A DNA stretch of 59,881 bases from Pelagibacteraceae bacterium (GCA_008638205.1 VTPO01000009.1:1-59881); one strand, 5' to 3'. Counted from the first letter of the stretch, positions 35,540-44,991 are shown. Notes: generated by a model not told the origin, from the letters alone. Program-made: numbers and translations.

Positions 35540-36808
35540 TTAAGACTTATTCATAGAGTCAAAAAATTCAGCATTATTTTTTGTCTCTCTTAGTTTTCCA
35601 ATCATAAATTCAACTGCATCCATGGTACCCATCGGGTTGATAATTCTTCTTAGTACATTCATTTTAGAAAGTTCTTCTTTAGATAAAAGCAGCTCTTCTT
35701 TCCTAGTTCCGGACTTAGTAATATCTATTGCGGGATAAATTCTTTTATCAGCAACTTTTCTGTCCATAATTACTTCTGAGTTACCTGTACCTTTGAATTC
35801 TTCAAAAATAACTTCATCCATTCTTGATCCTGTTTCTATTAATGCTGTTGAAATAATAGTCAGTGATCCACCCTCTTCTATGTTTCTTGCAGCACCAAAA
35901 AATCTTTTTGGTCTTTGTAATGCGTTCGCATCCACACCACCGGTTAACACTTTGCCGGAACTTGGGACCACAGCATTATAGGCTCTTCCTAGTCTTGTTA
36001 TAGAATCTAATAAAATAACCACGTCTTTTTTATGCTCTGCAAGTCTTTTTGCTTTTTCAATTACCATCTCAGCCACTTGAACGTGTCTCATTGCTGGTTC
36101 GTCAAAAGTGGAGCTTACGACTTCTCCTTTTACAGATCGCTGCATATCAGTTACTTCCTCTGGTCTTTCGTCAATCAATAAAACAATTAAATAAACCTCT
36201 GGGTGATTGGTTGTAATAGAATGAGCAATGTTTTGTAATACCACTGTTTTTCCAGTTCTAGGAGGCGAAACAATTAGTGATCTTTGTCCTTTTCCTATGG
36301 GTGCAATCAAATCTATAAGTCTAGTTGTGACATCGGCTTTTTTTTCAATTTTAGTACTTTCGATTTCTAATTTTAATTTATCCTGAGGATACAGTGGAGT
36401 TAGATTATCAAAATTAATTTTATTTCTCGTTTTTTCAGGATCTTCAAAGTTAATTTTGTTAACTTGAAGTAATGCAAAATATCGCTCCTGCTCTTTGGGC
36501 GCTCTAATTTCTCCTTCTACCGTGTCTCCTTTTCTCAAACCAAATCGTTTAATTTGACTCGGACTAACATAAATATCATCTGGTCCAGGTAAGTAATTGG
36601 ACTCCATTGCTCTAAGAAAACCAAAACCATCTTGCAAAGTTTCTAAAACCCCGCTGGCTGTAATCTGTTCATTTTTTTCTGCAAGTTTTTTTAGAATTGC
36701 AAATAAAATTTCTTGTTTTCGCATTGTGCTAGGATTTTCAATCTCTAGTTTTTCTGCTTCCAAAATTAAATCAGCTGGCGTTTTATCTTTGAGTTCTTGA
36801 AGGTTCAT
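35540..36808 (-). CDS. rho: Transcription termination factor Rho
   Basis: The 422-residue hexameric RNA helicase has the N-terminal Rho domain ([19 protein letters not shown]), the RNA-binding cold-shock-like domain ([17 protein letters not shown] and [15 protein letters not shown]), the Walker [11 protein letters not shown] near residue 182 and Walker [17 protein letters not shown]. The Q-loop and R-loop regions are intact. Given how few intrinsic terminators are visible in the window, Rho-dependent termination may be the main mode here, which is inference. Confidence 0.98.
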   Translation of the reverse strand: MNLQELKDKTPADLILEAEKLEIENPSTMRKQEILFAILKKLAEKNEQITASGVLETLQDGFGFLRAMESNYLPGPDDIYVSPSQIKRFGLRKGDTVEGEIRAPKEQERYFALLQVNKINFEDPEKTRNKINFDNLTPLYPQDKLKLEIESTKIEKKADVTTRLIDLIAPIGKGQRSLIVSPPRTGKTVVLQNIAHSITTNHPEVYLIVLLIDERPEEVTDMQRSVKGEVVSSTFDEPAMRHVQVAEMVIEKAKRLAEHKKDVVILLDSITRLGRAYNAVVPSSGKVLTGGVDANALQRPKRFFGAARNIEEGGSLTIISTALIETGSRMDEVIFEEFKGTGNSEVIMDRKVADKRIYPAIDITKSGTRKEELLLSKEELSKMNVLRRIINPMGTMDAVEFMIGKLRETKNNAEFFDSMNKS

Positions 36809-36873
36809 TTGTATTAGGAGGGTTATTTTACTTTTGAAATAATTTTATAGCGGATACTAAATTTTTTGCAAGT

Positions 36874-37308
36874 CTACAGTGGTTTAAAAATAACTAAAAA
36901 AATAATAATAACCATTAAAACAGTAGGAATTTCATTGATTAATCGATAAAAATTTTCAGTCTTAACGTTTTGGTTATTGAGAAACTTTTTTCTACATACG
37001 CCTAAAAATCCATGAAAACCGGACATTGCAATTACCAAGCCTACTTTTAATTGAACCCAAAACTGCATGGCCGCCTCATGTCCCAACATTCCCAACAATC
37101 CAATTCCCAAGATCCAAGAAACAATCATGGCAGGGTTCATAATAAATTTTAGCAATCTATATTCCATTTGGACAAACTTCTCATGTGTCTCGGAACCAAA
37201 AGAAGTTTGACAATGATATACAAAAATTCTTGGTAAATATAAAAGTCCTGCCATCCAAGCAATAATGGAAATGATGTGCAAAGATTTTAATAAAAGGTAA
37301 ATATCCAT
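36874..37308 (-). CDS. hemJ: Protoporphyrinogen oxidase HemJ (UPF0093)
   Basis: The 144-residue membrane protein has four helices with HIISIIAWMAGLLYLPRIFV at the N-terminus, containing the conserved His, and the block VQLKVGLVIAMSGFHGFLG. This fits HemJ, the oxygen-independent-type protoporphyrinogen IX oxidase of many alphaproteobacteria. It lies 2 bases downstream of hemH, in the hemE-hemH-hemJ string. Confidence 0.9.
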   Translation of the reverse strand: MDIYLLLKSLHIISIIAWMAGLLYLPRIFVYHCQTSFGSETHEKFVQMEYRLLKFIMNPAMIVSWILGIGLLGMLGHEAAMQFWVQLKVGLVIAMSGFHGFLGVCRKKFLNNQNVKTENFYRLINEIPTVLMVIIIFLVIFKPL

Positions 37309-37310
37309 AA

Positions 37311-38327
37311 CTAAACTATATGTTTCTTAATAAGATATTCTAAAAGATTTATATGATCATTGCTATCATTTAAACAGGGCACCATAGAAAATTTTTCTCC
37401 TCCGTGCTCTCTGAATGTCTCTTGCCCTTCCATTTCTATTTCTTCTAATGTTTCGACACAATCAGAGGAAAAGCCGGGGCAAATAATTAAAATATTTTTT
37501 TTTCCTTCTTTTGCCAATCTTTCTAACGTTTTGTCTGTGTAAGGTCGCAACCATGACGCTGGTCCAAATCTAGATTGAAACGAAAGTTCTATAGGAATTT
37601 TGGTGCCAAACTTTTCTATTAAAAGTCTGTTTGTTTTGTGACAATAACATTGATACGGATCTCCCTTGTCAAAATATTTTTGCGGTATTCCATGGTAAGA
37701 AGACAAAATTACATCTGGCATCCAATCAATTGTCTTTAGGTGATTCTCAATGCTATTGGTTAGAGCCCCAATATACAGCGGCTCCGATTCATAGTGTGGA
37801 ATAATTTGTAGGCTTGGTTGCCATCTCATTTTCATTAGATTTCTATAAACCTCATCACATACTGTTGCTGTTGTTGCTGCAGCATACTGCGGATATAGGG
37901 GTAGAATGATTAATTTTTCGCATCCTTGCTCCTTCATTAATTTCATTTTGGAACGTATGCTAGGATTGCCATATCTCATGGCATAATCGACATGAATATT
38001 TTGGTTGGAAGAAAATTTTTGAATAAGCTTTTCCGATTGGCTTCTGGTGTAAAATCTTAGAGGAGATTCGTTGGTTTCTTTCATCCAAATTTTTTTATAT
38101 GCCCTAGCTGTTTTGTGAGGCCTTACGTTAAGGATAATAAAATTTAAAATAACCCACCACAATATTGGGTTTGTTTCAATTACTCTTCTATCCGATAAAA
38201 ATTCTTTTAAGTATTTTCTAATATCCCACCAAGAAGTGCTATCTGGAGTGCCTAAATTAACAATTAAAACACCGGTCTTTCCATATTTTACTTTGGGGTG
38301 ATTAATTTTTTCTAAATTAATGTTCAT
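37311..38327 (-). CDS. hemH: Ferrochelatase
   Basis: The 338-residue enzyme inserts ferrous iron into protoporphyrin IX. Typical parts are GVLIVNLGTPDS at the start, FLSDRRVIE, the catalytic His in SSYHGIPQKYFDKGD, and the acidic segment CVETLEEIEMEGQETF. Its start overlaps the hemE stop by 4 bases. Together with hemE, hemJ, hemC and hemD it gives five of the heme-pathway genes in this window. Confidence 0.97.
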   Translation of the reverse strand: MNINLEKINHPKVKYGKTGVLIVNLGTPDSTSWWDIRKYLKEFLSDRRVIETNPILWWVILNFIILNVRPHKTARAYKKIWMKETNESPLRFYTRSQSEKLIQKFSSNQNIHVDYAMRYGNPSIRSKMKLMKEQGCEKLIILPLYPQYAAATTATVCDEVYRNLMKMRWQPSLQIIPHYESEPLYIGALTNSIENHLKTIDWMPDVILSSYHGIPQKYFDKGDPYQCYCHKTNRLLIEKFGTKIPIELSFQSRFGPASWLRPYTDKTLERLAKEGKKNILIICPGFSSDCVETLEEIEMEGQETFREHGGEKFSMVPCLNDSNDHINLLEYLIKKHIV

Positions 38328-39334
38328 GAAAAAGATCTTACTACCTTAACTAGCTTATGAACAGTCTTGGGGCTGGTCTCTTTTGGCACCCCGTGCCCTA
38401 AATTAAAAATATAGTTTCTGCTTTTAAATTTATTTAAATAAAAATATATTTTTTTTTCCATTAATTTTTTTTTCGAGTTTAAATACTTAGGATCCATTCC
38501 TCCTTGAATAGCAATTTTTTTGTCGATTTTTTTTAATATTAGATTTACATCTATCTTGCTGTCTATACTTAAACCATCTGGCTTAACAATATTACAAAAC
38601 TCAACTACTTTTTTGCCTATGCCTTTCGGAAAGCAAATAATAGGAATGTGCGGGTATTTTCCTTTTATTTTTTTAACAATTCTTTTTGTTGGTTGAAAAC
38701 AAAAAAAATCGAGATGTTTTTTTTCTATTAGGCCGGCCCAGCTATCAAATAATTGAATAGTGTCTGCTCCTGCTTTTATTTGCTGCTCAATGTGAATGTA
38801 TATAAATTTTTCTATTATTTTTAATAATTCTTTTGCTTGTTTTGTGTTCTTTAAAACTTCTTTATAAACTTGATTTTTTTTGGGGGACTTCCTATTCAAA
38901 ACATAAACCAAAATAGTCCACGGGGATCCTGCAAATCCTATAAGAGAGATTCTTTTATTTAATAGCTTTCTGGTTTTTTTAATTGCTAAATAAACATTTT
39001 TTAATTTTTTAATAAATTCTTTATCTTGTGTTTTTTTAAATGTGTTTAATTCAAAATCTCCTAAAACAGGTCCTTCATTTTTTTTAAAGTCTACTGGTTG
39101 TCCTAGTGCATAAGGTATTACTAAAATATCCGAAAATATAATTGCAGCATCTAAATCATATCTTTGAATAGGTTGTAATGTAACTTTTGTTGCGGCGTTT
39201 ACATCTAAACAGAAATTAATGAAATTTTTCTGTTTTTTTCTTACTTCCTGATATTCGGGTAGATAACGACCTGCTTGTCTCATTAACCAAATAGGATTTT
39301 TTTTATTTAACGATTTTTTAAATAGCTCACTCAT
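38324..39334 (-). CDS. hemE: Uroporphyrinogen decarboxylase
   Basis: The 336-residue enzyme decarboxylates uroporphyrinogen III to coproporphyrinogen III. Key residues are in PIWLMRQAGRYLPEYQ, IIFSDILVIPYALGQ, GFAGSPWTILVYV and the C-terminal NLGHGVPKETSPKTV. Its lysine content is unusually high in surface helices, as expected in an AT-rich genome. The start faces the 39335-39598 region, the oriC candidate. Confidence 0.96.
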   Translation of the reverse strand: MSELFKKSLNKKNPIWLMRQAGRYLPEYQEVRKKQKNFINFCLDVNAATKVTLQPIQRYDLDAAIIFSDILVIPYALGQPVDFKKNEGPVLGDFELNTFKKTQDKEFIKKLKNVYLAIKKTRKLLNKRISLIGFAGSPWTILVYVLNRKSPKKNQVYKEVLKNTKQAKELLKIIEKFIYIHIEQQIKAGADTIQLFDSWAGLIEKKHLDFFCFQPTKRIVKKIKGKYPHIPIICFPKGIGKKVVEFCNIVKPDGLSIDSKIDVNLILKKIDKKIAIQGGMDPKYLNSKKKLMEKKIYFYLNKFKSRNYIFNLGHGVPKETSPKTVHKLVKVVRSFS

Positions 39335-39598
39335 ATATAATAATTAATTATAAGTATTAGTATTGGTAGGCACTGTTAGTTTTGTGGTTAAGTTTTAATT
39401 AACATTTTATACATAAGTTTTACAAATTTTAATCTCTTAATCATTGAAAATTTGTATTTTATAAACATAACTAACTTGTAATAAAAAACTTGCAAAATCT
39501 AATACTTTTTCAACAACAAACTATTAAAAAAGGATTAATAAAACAGCCGCACAAGAAGAGTGTATTAATCTAGGTTATATATTATTATTAACAAGCTT
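39335..39598. other. Candidate chromosomal replication origin (oriC)
   Basis: This 264-base AT-rich gene-free region lies between hemE and the DUF299 gene, the same pair that borders Cori in Caulobacter. Transcription diverges on its two sides. One-mismatch versions of the DnaA box (consensus TTATNCACA) occur at 39383-39391 (minus strand TTAACCACA), 39407-39415 (TTATACATA) and 39459-39467 (TTATAAACA). An 8-bp inverted repeat, GATTAATA/TATTAATC, lies at 39533-39570. It must also contain promoters for both flanking genes. No open reading frame is apparent. Confidence 0.6.
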
Positions 39599-40417
39599 AT
39601 GAACAAGGAATATAATTTTTTTTTAGTTTCTGACTCCACGGGAGAAACCTTAGATCGTATTTTCTTAGCTATAAAGGCGCAGTTTAGGAATATAAAATAT
39701 TCCCTTCATCACTTTTCTTTTATCAGAACAGGCGCCCAAACAGCACAGTTAATGAACAAATGCAAGAAGGTAAAAAATCCTATTATTATTTATACATTGG
39801 TTGAACCCTCAACTTCTAATTTTATCATAAATGAAAGCAAAGCTTTAAACATACCTTGCTTTGGCGTTCTTGATCATCTCATTCCTAAATTTGAAAGTTT
39901 GCTTAATGAAAAAGCTACCAGAATGCCAAGTGGCCAACATGAATTGAATAAAGAATATTACAAAAAAATAGAGGCTCTTCAGTACACTCTTGCACATGAC
40001 GACGGACAGCAAATAGAAAGTATTGTTGATGCAGATATAATTTTAATAGGTGTTAGCAGAACCAGCAAAACACCAACATCCATTTATCTTGCAGAAAAAG
40101 GGTTTAAAACAGGAAACATTCCATTAGTTAATCATCAGGAAGTTCCAGATTCTGTTTTTAAATCAAAGGCTTTATTAATAGGGCTTTATATTGACCCAGA
40201 GAGGTTGGTAGATATTCGAAAAACAAGAATGAATATTTTAAATGATAAACAGGAAGATCATGGATATGCAAATATAGAATTTATTAAGGAAGAGGTTGCA
40301 AGATCAAAAAAAATGTTTGCCTCAAAAAAAATACCTACGATTGATGTTACAAGAAAATCAGTGGAAGAAACATCTGCTGCGATTGTAAAAATTTTTGAGA
40401 TTAGACAAAATTCATGA
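39599..40417 (+). CDS. ppsR: Pyruvate-phosphate dikinase / PEP synthase regulatory kinase-phosphorylase (DUF299)
   Basis: The 272-residue bifunctional regulator has the N-terminal FLVSDSTGETLDRIF and the P-loop IGVSRTSKTPTSIYLAEKG near residue 150. Homologues reversibly phosphorylate PPDK or PEP synthase with ADP as donor. Which target it has here cannot be told from the window. It overlaps maf by 4 bases and is the first gene to the right of the oriC candidate. Confidence 0.92.
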   Translation: MNKEYNFFLVSDSTGETLDRIFLAIKAQFRNIKYSLHHFSFIRTGAQTAQLMNKCKKVKNPIIIYTLVEPSTSNFIINESKALNIPCFGVLDHLIPKFESLLNEKATRMPSGQHELNKEYYKKIEALQYTLAHDDGQQIESIVDADIILIGVSRTSKTPTSIYLAEKGFKTGNIPLVNHQEVPDSVFKSKALLIGLYIDPERLVDIRKTRMNILNDKQEDHGYANIEFIKEEVARSKKMFASKKIPTIDVTRKSVEETSAAIVKIFEIRQNS

Positions 40418-41001
40418 TTAAAAATATTATCTTGGCTTCTAAAAGCGAAATTAGGAAAAAGGTTTTAGAAAAAGAAGGCTTTGATGTTCGCGTAGAAGTG
40501 TCCAGTGTAGATGAGGATATTATTAAAGATTCTATGAGAGCCGAGGGCGCAACTAGCATCTCTATTGCCAAAAGCCTGGCGGAGCACAAAGCGAATAGGG
40601 TTAGCTCAAGATTTGCAGATTTTTTTGTTTTGGGGGCGGATCAGGTATTAGATTTTAATAATGATCAAATTAGCAAACCCAACAATTTACAAGAGGCCAG
40701 ATCCATTATGACTAAATTACAAGGCCAAACGCACTTATTGCATAGTGCTGTTTGTGTGTCTAAAAATGGAAGCATGATCTGGAATTATCATGAAACCTCA
40801 ACATTAAAAATGAAAACCATTTCACCTGAAGATTTAGAACTTTATTTAGAGGATGTGGGTATAGAGCTTATGCAAAAATATGGGGTTTATCAAATAGAAG
40901 GAAAAGGAAAAAAACTTTTTGAAAAAATTGATGGAGATATGAATAGCATTATGGGGATGCCCATTGTTGCTGTAACTAACTATTTTAACCAACAGGCATA
41001 A
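40414..41001 (+). CDS. maf: Maf nucleoside triphosphate pyrophosphatase
   Basis: The 195-residue protein shows the Maf signatures NIILASKSEIRKKVLE at the start, VLGADQVLDFN and LHSAVCVSKNG, with the late block GDMNSIMGMPI. Homologues hydrolyse modified or canonical NTPs to the monophosphate and may prevent misincorporation. It is overlapped at both ends by ppsR (4 bases) and aroE (1 base), a conserved near-origin order. Confidence 0.93.
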   Translation: MIKNIILASKSEIRKKVLEKEGFDVRVEVSSVDEDIIKDSMRAEGATSISIAKSLAEHKANRVSSRFADFFVLGADQVLDFNNDQISKPNNLQEARSIMTKLQGQTHLLHSAVCVSKNGSMIWNYHETSTLKMKTISPEDLELYLEDVGIELMQKYGVYQIEGKGKKLFEKIDGDMNSIMGMPIVAVTNYFNQQA

Positions 41002-41822
41002 TGAAAAAATTTTTTGTTATTGGTAATCCTATAGAGCATTCTTTATCTCCCATCGTTCACCAGCATTGGTTTGAAAAAAACAGTGTTCAGGCCACCTATG
41101 AAAAAAAATTATTAGAGGTAAAAGATTTAAAAAATATAATTAAGGATATTAAAAACGATCACGTAACAGGAATTAATGTGACGGTACCGTTCAAACAAAA
41201 AATTATTCCTTTGCTGGATGAGCTTTCCACAGTTGCTCAAAGCACACTTTCTGTGAATACAATTTATAAAAACAATAATAAGATAATAGGTGATAACACG
41301 GACGTTGGAGGTTTTCAAAAATCTTTAACGGACAATATTTCCAACGAATCTATCAAATCTGCATTACTAATAGGGGCTGGAGGAGTCGCTCCGTCTATTG
41401 TTTACGCTCTAAAAACATTAGGAATAGAACAGATTTTTATTACCAATCGAACGGAGGAAAAAATAGTTAATTTACAAGAAAAGTTCGGTCCCCTATTAAC
41501 CAAAATAGCGTGGGAAGATTTGAGCAAACAGCAACTCAATGTTGATATTGTTATCAATGCTACTAGTCTCGGCTTAAATAATGATCACATGATAGATTTG
41601 AATTTTTCTAGCATAGATAAAAAAACCATTTTTTATGATGTTATTTACAATCCAAGTGAAACCAGACTTTTACAAAAAGCGAAAAAACATGGATGTCATA
41701 CCATAAATGGGATGAAGATGTTTTTGTACCAGGCACAGCTAGCTTTTGAAATCTGGAATCAAATTAAACCAGCTATAAATGCGGATTTAACAAATATTTT
41801 AGCAAAGAAGCTATATGATTAA
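41001..41822 (+). CDS. aroE: Shikimate dehydrogenase
   Basis: The 273-residue NADPH enzyme reduces 3-dehydroshikimate. Substrate residues are in GNPIEHSLSPIVHQHWF and NVTVPFKQK (catalytic Lys). The NADP-binding loop is LLIGAGGVAPSIVYALK, followed by ITNRTEEK. It ends in the family GMKMFLYQAQLAFEIW. The 3' end overlaps coaE by 8 bases. Confidence 0.96.
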   Translation: MKKFFVIGNPIEHSLSPIVHQHWFEKNSVQATYEKKLLEVKDLKNIIKDIKNDHVTGINVTVPFKQKIIPLLDELSTVAQSTLSVNTIYKNNNKIIGDNTDVGGFQKSLTDNISNESIKSALLIGAGGVAPSIVYALKTLGIEQIFITNRTEEKIVNLQEKFGPLLTKIAWEDLSKQQLNVDIVINATSLGLNNDHMIDLNFSSIDKKTIFYDVIYNPSETRLLQKAKKHGCHTINGMKMFLYQAQLAFEIWNQIKPAINADLTNILAKKLYD

Positions 41823-42396
41823 AATATGTGTAGTTGGAGAGATTGGATCTGGAAAAACATATCTATCTAAATTGTTTTCTCCTAAAAAAAATTTAATATT
41901 TAATGCGGATATTGAAGTAAATAAAATTTACAAGCAACACAGACCCACATTTACTAAATTAAAAAAAAAATTGCCTCTTTTTATTAAAAGCTTTCCTGTA
42001 AAAAAATCAGAACTTTATAATTCTATTTGTTTTAATAAAAACAACTTAAAAAAAATTATTGAAATTGTGCACCCAGAAGTGAGGAAAAAAATGAATTCTT
42101 TTTTAAAAAAAAATAATAAACAAAAATTTGTTATTTTAGATGTGCCGTTATTACTAGAAAATAAACTCAATAAACCTGAAGATGTTATTATTTATATTGA
42201 CGCAAAGAAAAAGACATTGCAAAAATTTTTAAAACGAAGATCTGGCCACAACCCAAAGATAATTAAGTTGCTAAAAGAATTACAACTTACTCCAGAAAAG
42301 AAAAAAATTTCATCCGATATTATTATCAACAATAATTTTAACCCTAAAAAAATGAGATTGAGAGCCAAAGAGCTTATTGATAGTATTATTATTTAA
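41815..42396 (+). CDS. coaE: Dephospho-CoA kinase
   Basis: The 193-residue P-loop kinase completes coenzyme A synthesis. The Walker A is VVGEIGSGKTYLSKLF, with Thr at the position often occupied by Ser. NADIEVNKIYK, the HPEVRKKM block and FVILDVPLLLENKL are diagnostic. The sequence is very lysine-rich. It overlaps aroE and abuts dnaQ directly. Confidence 0.94.
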   Translation: MIKICVVGEIGSGKTYLSKLFSPKKNLIFNADIEVNKIYKQHRPTFTKLKKKLPLFIKSFPVKKSELYNSICFNKNNLKKIIEIVHPEVRKKMNSFLKKNNKQKFVILDVPLLLENKLNKPEDVIIYIDAKKKTLQKFLKRRSGHNPKIIKLLKELQLTPEKKKISSDIIINNNFNPKKMRLRAKELIDSIII

Positions 42397-43074
42397 ATGT
42401 TAGAAATTATTCTAGATACTGAGACCACAGGCCTTTCTTTTAATACAGATAAAATTATTGAAATTGCTTGTATTGAGCTAGAAAACCAAATTCCAACAAA
42501 GAATAAATTCCATGTTTTCATCAATCCCAACATGGACATTTCAGACGGAGCGTATCAAACTCACGGTATTTCAAGAGATTTTTTACGAGATAAACCAGTT
42601 TTTAAAGACGTAGCAAAAGAATTTTTAAACTTTATAAAAGATTCCAAATTAGTTATTCACAATGCTGATTTTGATTTAGCTTTTTTAAATAAAGAACTTC
42701 AAGAATTAGATCTAGAGCCCTTGTCCAAAGATCGCGTAGTAGATACGTTGTTTCTAGCTAGACAAAAATTTCCAGGATCTCAGGCCAGTTTAGATGCTTT
42801 GTGCAAAAGGTTTAAAATAAATACCTCAGAACGAGAAAAACACTCTGCGCTAGTAGACTGCAATTTACTTACAGAAGTGTACATCGAGTTACTTGAAAAA
42901 AAAGAACCTTTATTAGACTTGCAACCATCACAGCCTAATATTAATGACTTGGATAGTTCTAAAACAATAAACATAAATAGAAAAAAAATTATTGTTCCAA
43001 TCACAGAGGAAGAAAGAAATTTACATAGAGAATTTTTAAAAGTTCACGTGCCCAAGTCTTCTATGCTTAATTAG
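42397..43074 (+). CDS. dnaQ: DNA polymerase III epsilon subunit (proofreading exonuclease)
   Basis: The 225-residue DEDDh exonuclease has ExoI ILDTETTGLSF at residues about 6-15, ExoII VIHNADFDLAFLNKEL, and ExoIII EKHSALVDCNLLTEVY with the catalytic His and Asp. A short C-terminal tail may contact the polymerase alpha subunit. It converges on secB with an 8-base overlap. Confidence 0.95.
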   Translation: MLEIILDTETTGLSFNTDKIIEIACIELENQIPTKNKFHVFINPNMDISDGAYQTHGISRDFLRDKPVFKDVAKEFLNFIKDSKLVIHNADFDLAFLNKELQELDLEPLSKDRVVDTLFLARQKFPGSQASLDALCKRFKINTSEREKHSALVDCNLLTEVYIELLEKKEPLLDLQPSQPNINDLDSSKTININRKKIIVPITEEERNLHREFLKVHVPKSSMLN

Positions 43075-43501
43075 GAAACTGCTGGTTATACAATTCTTCA
43101 AAATTCACTTCCTTAGTAAAAGAAAATTCTTTAAAACCTGATTTTTGAAAAATAGTGGTAACTATTTCTTTCATAAAAGAAAAATTTTCAGTTGGCAGTT
43201 TTACTAAAATTAATTTTTTTACCTCATCGGTAGTAAGTTTTGTGTTTATTATTTTAAAGACAATAGCCAAACAAACCTCAGTATGAATTTTCTTCTTCGT
43301 AGATTCTGGAGCTTCTAAAATAAATTTGCAGTTAAGTTCAATGAGATTATTTTTAAAAGGTTTGCTACTTAGATCTAACTTAGTAGCATAGGTCCCTAAG
43401 TTTTGAGCTGCATCAATAAAGCAATCTGGATTAGGAATTTCAAAAGAAATATCCTTGATGTATTTGGCAACTATCTCATAATCTTTATTTAAATCTGTCA
43501 T
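43067..43501 (-). CDS. secB: Protein-export chaperone SecB
   Basis: The 144-residue chaperone holds preproteins unfolded for SecA. The pattern IVAKYIKDISFEIPNPDCFI at the N-terminus and the beta-sheet core (NLIELNCKFILEAPE) fit SecB. Sequence is more diverged than most members, so the assignment also rests on its place beside dnaQ and fxsA. Its start lies 17 bases inside fxsA, implying coupling. Confidence 0.87.
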   Translation of the reverse strand: MTDLNKDYEIVAKYIKDISFEIPNPDCFIDAAQNLGTYATKLDLSSKPFKNNLIELNCKFILEAPESTKKKIHTEVCLAIVFKIINTKLTTDEVKKLILVKLPTENFSFMKEIVTTIFQKSGFKEFSFTKEVNFEELYNQQFPN

Positions 43502-43898
43502 GCTCGTCTATTTCTTCTGGTTTAATTTCTATAATATTATCCTCTACGCCCTGAGGTTTATTAAAGAAATTTTTTAAAATAAAATTCCTTGTAAATGGTA
43601 TTAATAGTAAAAACCCAATTGTATCAGTTAAAAAACCAGGAAATATTAAAAACAACGCAGCTATAAGCAGGCAGAAGCCACTGAGTATATCTGCAATAGG
43701 TTTTTTATTTACCCTTAGGTTTTCTAAGGCAGAACGTAAAGTTGCAATACCCTGAAGCTTTGCAAAATACATTCCCAGAATAGCAGTTAAAATTGTTATA
43801 GAAATTGTATTGAAAGCTCCAATCGCAGAACCAACTTTGATCATTAGATAGATCTCAGTGAGTGGTAATAATATTAAAATTAGTAGTGCTATTTGCAT
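43485..43898 (-). CDS. fxsA: FxsA family membrane protein
   Basis: The 137-residue protein shows the FxsA core: LPLTEIYLMIKVGSAIGA, TAILGMYFAKLQGIATL and FLIFPGFLTDTIGFLLLIP. It has three or four hydrophobic segments and an acidic tail. In E. coli FxsA affects phage T7 exclusion by F; the wider role is unknown. It is divergent from the Tim44-like gene across about 40 bases. Confidence 0.9.
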   Translation of the reverse strand: MQIALLILILLPLTEIYLMIKVGSAIGAFNTISITILTAILGMYFAKLQGIATLRSALENLRVNKKPIADILSGFCLLIAALFLIFPGFLTDTIGFLLLIPFTRNFILKNFFNKPQGVEDNIIEIKPEEIDEHDRFK

Positions 43899-43940
43899 AT
43901 TGATGATTTATATATAAGCATTAATATTAAATATTCAAAT

Positions 43941-44564
43941 ATGAGCGAAAACTTTGGTTTTATAGACATAATTTTGCTGGCTATGATTGCTGGTTTCATC
44001 TTTTTACGTTTACGAAATGTTCTTGGAAAAGGAGCAGACAATTTTCCCGTCAAACCAAACTTTGCAAACAAATCGCGAGATGATTTTTCTTTTGTAAAAG
44101 AAGTTAGAGCGGAATCTAATAAACCTGTTTTTGACGAAGCCTCTTTTAAAAAAGGAGCTGAATATGCTTACGAAATGATCATTAATGCCTTTGCCAAAGG
44201 TGACAAACAAAGTTTAAAACCACTTCTTACAAAAAAATTATATCTAGATTTTGAGAAAATTATAGATGATAGAAATGAAAAAAAATTAACTTCAAGCTTA
44301 ACATTTATTGGAATTGAAAGAATGTCTATTGATAAAGTCAGTAATGTTGACACAAAATATAAAGTTACCGCACGTTTTATAAGTCAAATAATTAACTGTC
44401 TTAAAAATGAAAAAGGCGAAGTGATTGAGGGTGATGCGGAGAAGACCAAAACCACCACAGATGTTTGGAGTTTTGAAAGAGATCTAAAAGATTCAGATCC
44501 TACTTGGTACTTAACAGAACTATCTGCTGAAACAGAAAATAGTGAAAAAGAAACTAAGCATTAA
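43941..44564 (+). CDS. Tim44-like membrane-anchored protein (TimA)
   Basis: The 207-residue protein has one N-terminal helix (FIDIILLAMIAGFIFLRLR) followed by a linker and a Tim44 domain (FKKGAEYAYEMIINAFAKG, then LKPLLTKKLYLDFEKII). Alphaproteobacterial TimA is the likely relative of the mitochondrial import motor subunit Tim44. ATG 43941 is chosen over the further upstream frame at 43893, which overlaps fxsA's start and would precede the helix by extra residues. It overlaps smr. Confidence 0.9.
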   Translation: MSENFGFIDIILLAMIAGFIFLRLRNVLGKGADNFPVKPNFANKSRDDFSFVKEVRAESNKPVFDEASFKKGAEYAYEMIINAFAKGDKQSLKPLLTKKLYLDFEKIIDDRNEKKLTSSLTFIGIERMSIDKVSNVDTKYKVTARFISQIINCLKNEKGEVIEGDAEKTKTTTDVWSFERDLKDSDPTWYLTELSAETENSEKETKH

Positions 44565-44991
44565 AATATCTAAAGAAGACTTAGAGACTTGGAATAATTT
44601 TATCAAAGAAACAAGGTCAGTAGAAGACAAAGACATAAAGTTATCACCGGAACAAAACTTTGAAAATACCAAAACGTATGATCTTCGAATCGATTTGCAT
44701 GGATATACTATTGAAGAATCTTTTCGCAAAATTGATCAGTTATTTATTTTTGCAAAAGAAAATAACGTTAAAAAAGCTCTGATCATAACCGGTAAGGGCA
44801 TTCATTCTAATAAAGAAAATGATCCTTATGCATCTAAAGATTTAAGCCTTCTAAGATATGCTGTGCCAGATTATATAAATAAAAACTATTCTCAAAAAAT
44901 CATTTCTATCGAAACGAGTCCTATTAGTCTCGGAGGCGAGGGATCGATGATAGTTACACTAAAAAAATATAGCCTAGGTGATAGCTTTTAA
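44542..44991 (+). CDS. Smr domain protein
   Basis: The 149-residue protein has a charged N-terminal region and a C-terminal Smr domain with [31 protein letters not shown] and [11 protein letters not shown]. Smr domains are nucleases or RNA-binding modules, and stand-alone versions act in RNA quality control in other bacteria. It begins at GTG 44542 inside the Tim44-like gene and converges on hslU with a 4-base overlap. Confidence 0.9.
   Translation: MKKKLSIKISKEDLETWNNFIKETRSVEDKDIKLSPEQNFENTKTYDLRIDLHGYTIEESFRKIDQLFIFAKENNVKKALIITGKGIHSNKENDPYASKDLSLLRYAVPDYINKNYSQKIISIETSPISLGGEGSMIVTLKKYSLGDSF

Noticed and set aside
43893-43940. 16-residue N-terminal extension of the Tim44-like protein
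   Set aside because: It begins inside the divergent fxsA start region and adds sequence not expected before the membrane helix; ATG 43941 is the natural start.
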